64,000 nucleotides of DNA. It comes from UMGS1370 sp046957575 (GTDB lineage Bacteria; Bacillota; Clostridia; Lachnospirales; Lachnospiraceae). Below the pieces are notes generated by a model. That model made no database searches. It was given only the letters and a program-made list of their open reading frames with translations, and had not been told where the DNA came from. The number at the start of each line of letters is the position of its first letter. Position 1 is the stretch's first letter. This document shows positions 61,455-64,000 of this stretch, piece by piece. Made by a program: the position numbers and the translations under genes. Location: assembly GCA_046957575.1 (NCBI GenBank), contig JBKUOG010000004.1, positions 62,001-126,000 on the forward strand, in the 5' to 3' direction.

Positions 61455-62039
61455 TTAAACGTCCACATCAATCACATATGCCTCATACCCATTGATGACA
61501 ATGGTATCCTGATACTGCTGCAGGCGCTTTGCCCTGCCTCCGTAATTTAAATGCATATGGCCATGAATAAAATATTTGGGTTTATATTTCTCCATCAGTT
61601 CTAAAAAACACTGAAATCCAGTATGGCACAGATCATCCCCGTCTCCCAGATTTTTAGCCGGAGCATGGGTCAGGAGAATATCAAATCCCTTATTCCTTTT
61701 TAACTGCCACCACAAAAGGGAAATCCGCCACTTCATCTGCGATTCGCTGTACTGGTGGGGACCCGGCCTGTAGCGCATGGAGCCGCCTAATCCTAAGATC
61801 CGAAGTCCTTTGTAAGTATAAATCTGATCTTCAATACAGATACAGCCTTCCGGCTCTTCTGAGTCATGATTTCCATATACGTACAAAAGAGGCGCATGGG
61901 CAAACGTTACCAGAAAGGACAGGTATTTTGGGGAAACGTCTCCACAGGAAAGGATTAAATCTATTCCCTTTAGTTTGCTCTCATCATAGTAATCCCAAAG
62001 TGATTTGGACTCTTCATCTGAAACAACTAATATCCGCAT
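61455..62039 (-). CDS. Metallophosphoesterase
   Basis: A 194-residue calcineurin-like phosphoesterase. Motifs ILSCGDVSPKYL (GD), LYVYGNHDSEEPEG (GNHD), DILLTHAPAKNLGDGDD and FIHGHMHLNYG are present. The first DxH motif appears as VVSDEESKSLWDYYD, so one metal ligand position is changed, which is seen in part of the family. The substrate is unknown. It lies between the BMP-type gene and the Sir2-like gene with gaps under 30 bases. Confidence 0.9.
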   Translation of the reverse strand: MRILVVSDEESKSLWDYYDESKLKGIDLILSCGDVSPKYLSFLVTFAHAPLLYVYGNHDSEEPEGCICIEDQIYTYKGLRILGLGGSMRYRPGPHQYSESQMKWRISLLWWQLKRNKGFDILLTHAPAKNLGDGDDLCHTGFQCFLELMEKYKPKYFIHGHMHLNYGGRAKRLQQYQDTIVINGYEAYVIDVDV

Positions 62040-62058
62040 CTTATGTTACCCCTCTATC

Positions 62059-64000
62059 CTATTTTTTGCCGGTTCTTCTTTTCCCATGAATCTGTACAAC
62101 TGCTCTGGCCTCTTTTGTCAGCTCTTTTGGTTCCGGAATCCGTCCCACCACATTGTCTGTCAGCCAGTCCATGGAGACAATTTCTGCCGGAGTCAGGATT
62201 TCTCCTTTGGAGCACATAAGGGCGCCGTCCTGGGCAGTGACAATTCCCTCAAAGGGATAAAAATCATTTCTGCATATGGCGCGCTTTAAAAGAGAAACCA
62301 GATGCTTGGTGCCCTCCGGGGTTCTGGTACTGTAAGCCACATCAATGACATCTGCCGACATTCCCCAGTAATAATTTAATGCCTGATCCTTTTTGGCTTC
62401 CCCTGCTGTCCATCCTCCATTTAAAATCTGCCGGAGAATCTTTTCATAGTATTTTCCCCAGTTCCAGATAGGAGCAGCCAGGTTTTCCACCTCGCCTTCG
62501 TGTTTCCGATATAAGCCGAATAATCGGTTTTCTTCAATCGGAGTAATGCTGTCCTTTCCGGATATCATCTGAATCCCTTTGTCCTCCAGCGCCTTTTCTG
62601 CGTCATGGCCTTTTATGGTAGACCACTCCAGGTATACTTTTGCTCTGGGGTTGATCATCCTGGCCCCCAATGCAAATGCGTTAATATTGGCCATCATGCC
62701 GTAAATCGGATAATCTGCCAGATACCCCAGCTCATCGCTTTCTGATAAACTGGCGGCAATGGCGCCTATCAAAAACTTTGCCTCATACATCCGGCCATAA
62801 TACGTACGGATAGCCTTATGGGAAGCGTTGACCGAACAGTTTAAAATCTTAACATCCGGATGAAGCACTGCTGCTTTCAAGCTGACAGTCGCCATCTGGG
62901 GAGTAGTGGTGAAAATAACCGTATTCCCTGCAGAAATTGCCAGTTCAATAGCCTGCATAGCCTCTTCGCTGGTATTGGCATTGTCAATGTGAGTGGTGGT
63001 GACTTTTCCGGAAAGCGCCTGCTCTACAGAAAGACGTCCCAGCTCATGGCTGTAAGTCCAGTTGGAAGTCTCCGGATTTTTGGCGTTAATAAAGGCGATT
63101 TTTAAGTTAGAAGGTGCAGAAGAAGGAATCAGAAAATCCCAGAGCTTTGCTGCAGCTTTGCTGTTTTCTTTTTCCGGCTCTTCTACCAGGTTTACCGCAT
63201 TGTCCTGATAGGACAGGTGAATTTCCTCCCAGAACCTTCCCAGTTCTTCCCGCAGATCATCATCTGAAACCCGCTCTAAATGATGCATTCCAAAGGTTTC
63301 CAGGTACACCAACATGGCGTCCGCCGGGGTAATGGGAAGGGCTTTTCCGCCTTTTTCCTCAAAAATCAGCCGAAATCTGGCATAAGCGCCTTTTGCTCGA
63401 ACCCGCTCTTCCTGCGCCCAGGGAATATCAATTCCAAATCCAGTCGCTTTTAAAAATCTTCTAAAACTTCCTTCTTTGGTAAACCAGATCTCATTGATTC
63501 CCGTAATTTTATAAAATTCCAGAAATTCGTAATAAATTTTATTTTCCAGGGAATCGCTGCGTTTCGGCACAATTCTGGTCACATATCCATGAATGCTGAC
63601 CGCTCCTACGTATTTTAAAACACTGACCCGCTTATTTCCTTCCTGAACGTAAAATTTATTCATAAACTCGTAGGCTTTAATCGGATCGCGGATTCCCTCA
63701 TCCAACTGAGACTGATACAAATTGATCCACTTACTTCCAAACTCTGATTTTGGAGGAAAAAGCGGCAAAAATCCATTGGAAAATGCATTCTGACGGCCCG
63801 CCGTCTTGGTCCCCGCAATCTGATCCAGCGGAATCTCTACAAGTCCCAGATAACTTTCAGATACAATATCTTCATAAGGCAGCATATCATCCAATGACGG
63901 AAGGTATGGATACTGCCCTGCTGATACACTGGCTCTGTACTGTCTCTGTGCAATTTTTCTTGCCTTTTCATACTCCTGCAGCGGAGTATAAAATTCATCA
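62059..64000 (-). CDS. BMP-family binding protein with N-terminal ParB-like domain (5' end cut by window edge)
   Basis: The frame stays open to the right edge (visible start DEFYTPLQEYEKARKIAQ), so the gene begins beyond 64000; a TTG at 63894 is an internal Leu codon. At least 646 residues are present. The first 200 include a ParB-like segment (VEIPLDQIAGTKTAGRQNAF and FYVQEGNKRVSVLKYVGA). The second half (from about IKIAFINAK-type LKIAFINAKNPETSN) is a BMP/Med-like periplasmic-binding fold with AISAGNTVIFTTTPQM and LIGAIAASLSESDELGYLADYPIYGM. BMP proteins bind nucleosides. No signal peptide is visible in the part seen, so it may be a cytoplasmic sensor. Confidence 0.8.
   Translation of the reverse strand, partial: DEFYTPLQEYEKARKIAQRQYRASVSAGQYPYLPSLDDMLPYEDIVSESYLGLVEIPLDQIAGTKTAGRQNAFSNGFLPLFPPKSEFGSKWINLYQSQLDEGIRDPIKAYEFMNKFYVQEGNKRVSVLKYVGAVSIHGYVTRIVPKRSDSLENKIYYEFLEFYKITGINEIWFTKEGSFRRFLKATGFGIDIPWAQEERVRAKGAYARFRLIFEEKGGKALPITPADAMLVYLETFGMHHLERVSDDDLREELGRFWEEIHLSYQDNAVNLVEEPEKENSKAAAKLWDFLIPSSAPSNLKIAFINAKNPETSNWTYSHELGRLSVEQALSGKVTTTHIDNANTSEEAMQAIELAISAGNTVIFTTTPQMATVSLKAAVLHPDVKILNCSVNASHKAIRTYYGRMYEAKFLIGAIAASLSESDELGYLADYPIYGMMANINAFALGARMINPRAKVYLEWSTIKGHDAEKALEDKGIQMISGKDSITPIEENRLFGLYRKHEGEVENLAAPIWNWGKYYEKILRQILNGGWTAGEAKKDQALNYYWGMSADVIDVAYSTRTPEGTKHLVSLLKRAICRNDFYPFEGIVTAQDGALMCSKGEILTPAEIVSMDWLTDNVVGRIPEPKELTKEARAVVQIHGKRRTGKK

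Noticed and set aside
60962..61550. Several overlapping frames of 60-174 codons across the Sir2-like gene and the next gap
   Set aside because: They are shadows of the Sir2-like gene and of the metallophosphoesterase 3' end, with no recognisable domains.
1..64000. CRISPR array, tRNA or rRNA genes, prophage or conjugative genes
   Set aside because: No regular direct repeats with spacers, no cloverleaf with a CCA end, and no phage or transfer proteins were seen. The only mobile sequences are small non-coding palindromic elements.

Overview
The window looks like chromosome from an anaerobic, spore-forming member of the Clostridia, most likely Lachnospiraceae. The reasons are a spoIIIA sporulation operon, strong AGGAGG ribosome binding sites, sigma-A promoters with 17-base spacers, Clostridia-type riboswitches and a T-box, a TRAP and an ECF transporter, and moderate G+C. 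Most of the window is ordinary core metabolism. No complete transposon, prophage, CRISPR array, rRNA or tRNA gene was seen.

Layout. 1-2.2 kb: start of the spoIIIA operon (spoIIIAA-AB-AC-AD and the first codons of AE, minus strand). 2.2-10.2 kb: a minus-strand run reading STM4015-, STM4014-, STM4013-, STM4012- and STM4011-like genes, then an RsmH-like methyltransferase and an LD-carboxypeptidase. This is the most interesting functional block: an uncharacterised pathway with two radical SAM enzymes, an ATP-grasp enzyme, a sulfatase-fold hydrolase and a leucine-rich-repeat protein, with a HAD phosphatase fused to one radical SAM enzyme. 10.3-14.1 kb: rlmH, an acetyltransferase, a PdaA-type deacetylase, an orphan response regulator, a ComEA-like lipoprotein and a small DMT transporter. 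14.3-18.1 kb: a beta-glucoside uptake operon (RpiR regulator, PTS IIBC, 6-phospho-beta-glucosidase). 18.1-20.5 kb: TPP riboswitch with thiT, then fchA-folD. 20.6-20.9 kb: the fused ends of a deleted BsuBI/PstI-like restriction-modification locus.

21.1-27.6 kb: arginine genes argC-GNAT-argJ-argB-argD divergent from argG; argH lies apart at 45 kb and argF is not in the window. 27.7-31.7 kb: a Bax-inhibitor-type membrane protein, a palindromic element, and a cobalt ECF transporter behind a cobalamin riboswitch. 31.8-38.7 kb: an EAL phosphodiesterase with degenerate GGDEF, a TRAP transporter with divergent AraC regulator, and an alkylsulfatase-like enzyme. 38.8-44.8 kb: a metal P-type ATPase, HxlR regulator, ECF-type sigma/anti-sigma pair, patatin lipase, an MFS transporter pseudogene and a Crp regulator. 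44.8-52 kb: argH, YfhO, GtrA, ApbE and a type Ic aminotransferase. 52.3-57.8 kb: MATE pump, NYN protein, mntP, a cell-wall-binding-repeat protein, and tyrS behind a tyrosine T-box. 58-64 kb: DAHP synthase, uppP, ung, a Sir2-like protein, a metallophosphoesterase and a BMP-type protein cut by the window edge.

The strongest structural finding is a 150-base MITE family with three copies (2241-2391, 26147-26296, 52164-52313). Each has GTAACAGTTCAGCC-type inverted ends, an 8-base target duplication (perfect in one copy, one mismatch in two), and hairpin arms that differ between copies but keep their pairing. GTAA ends with 8-base duplications point to IS66-family mobilisation. A solitary end of the same type lies at 60721-60736. 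Two coding sequences take their stop codons from these ends. Four gene remnants (Uma2-like, restriction-modification, MFS, and the Sir2-like 3' end) mark sites of past gain and loss.
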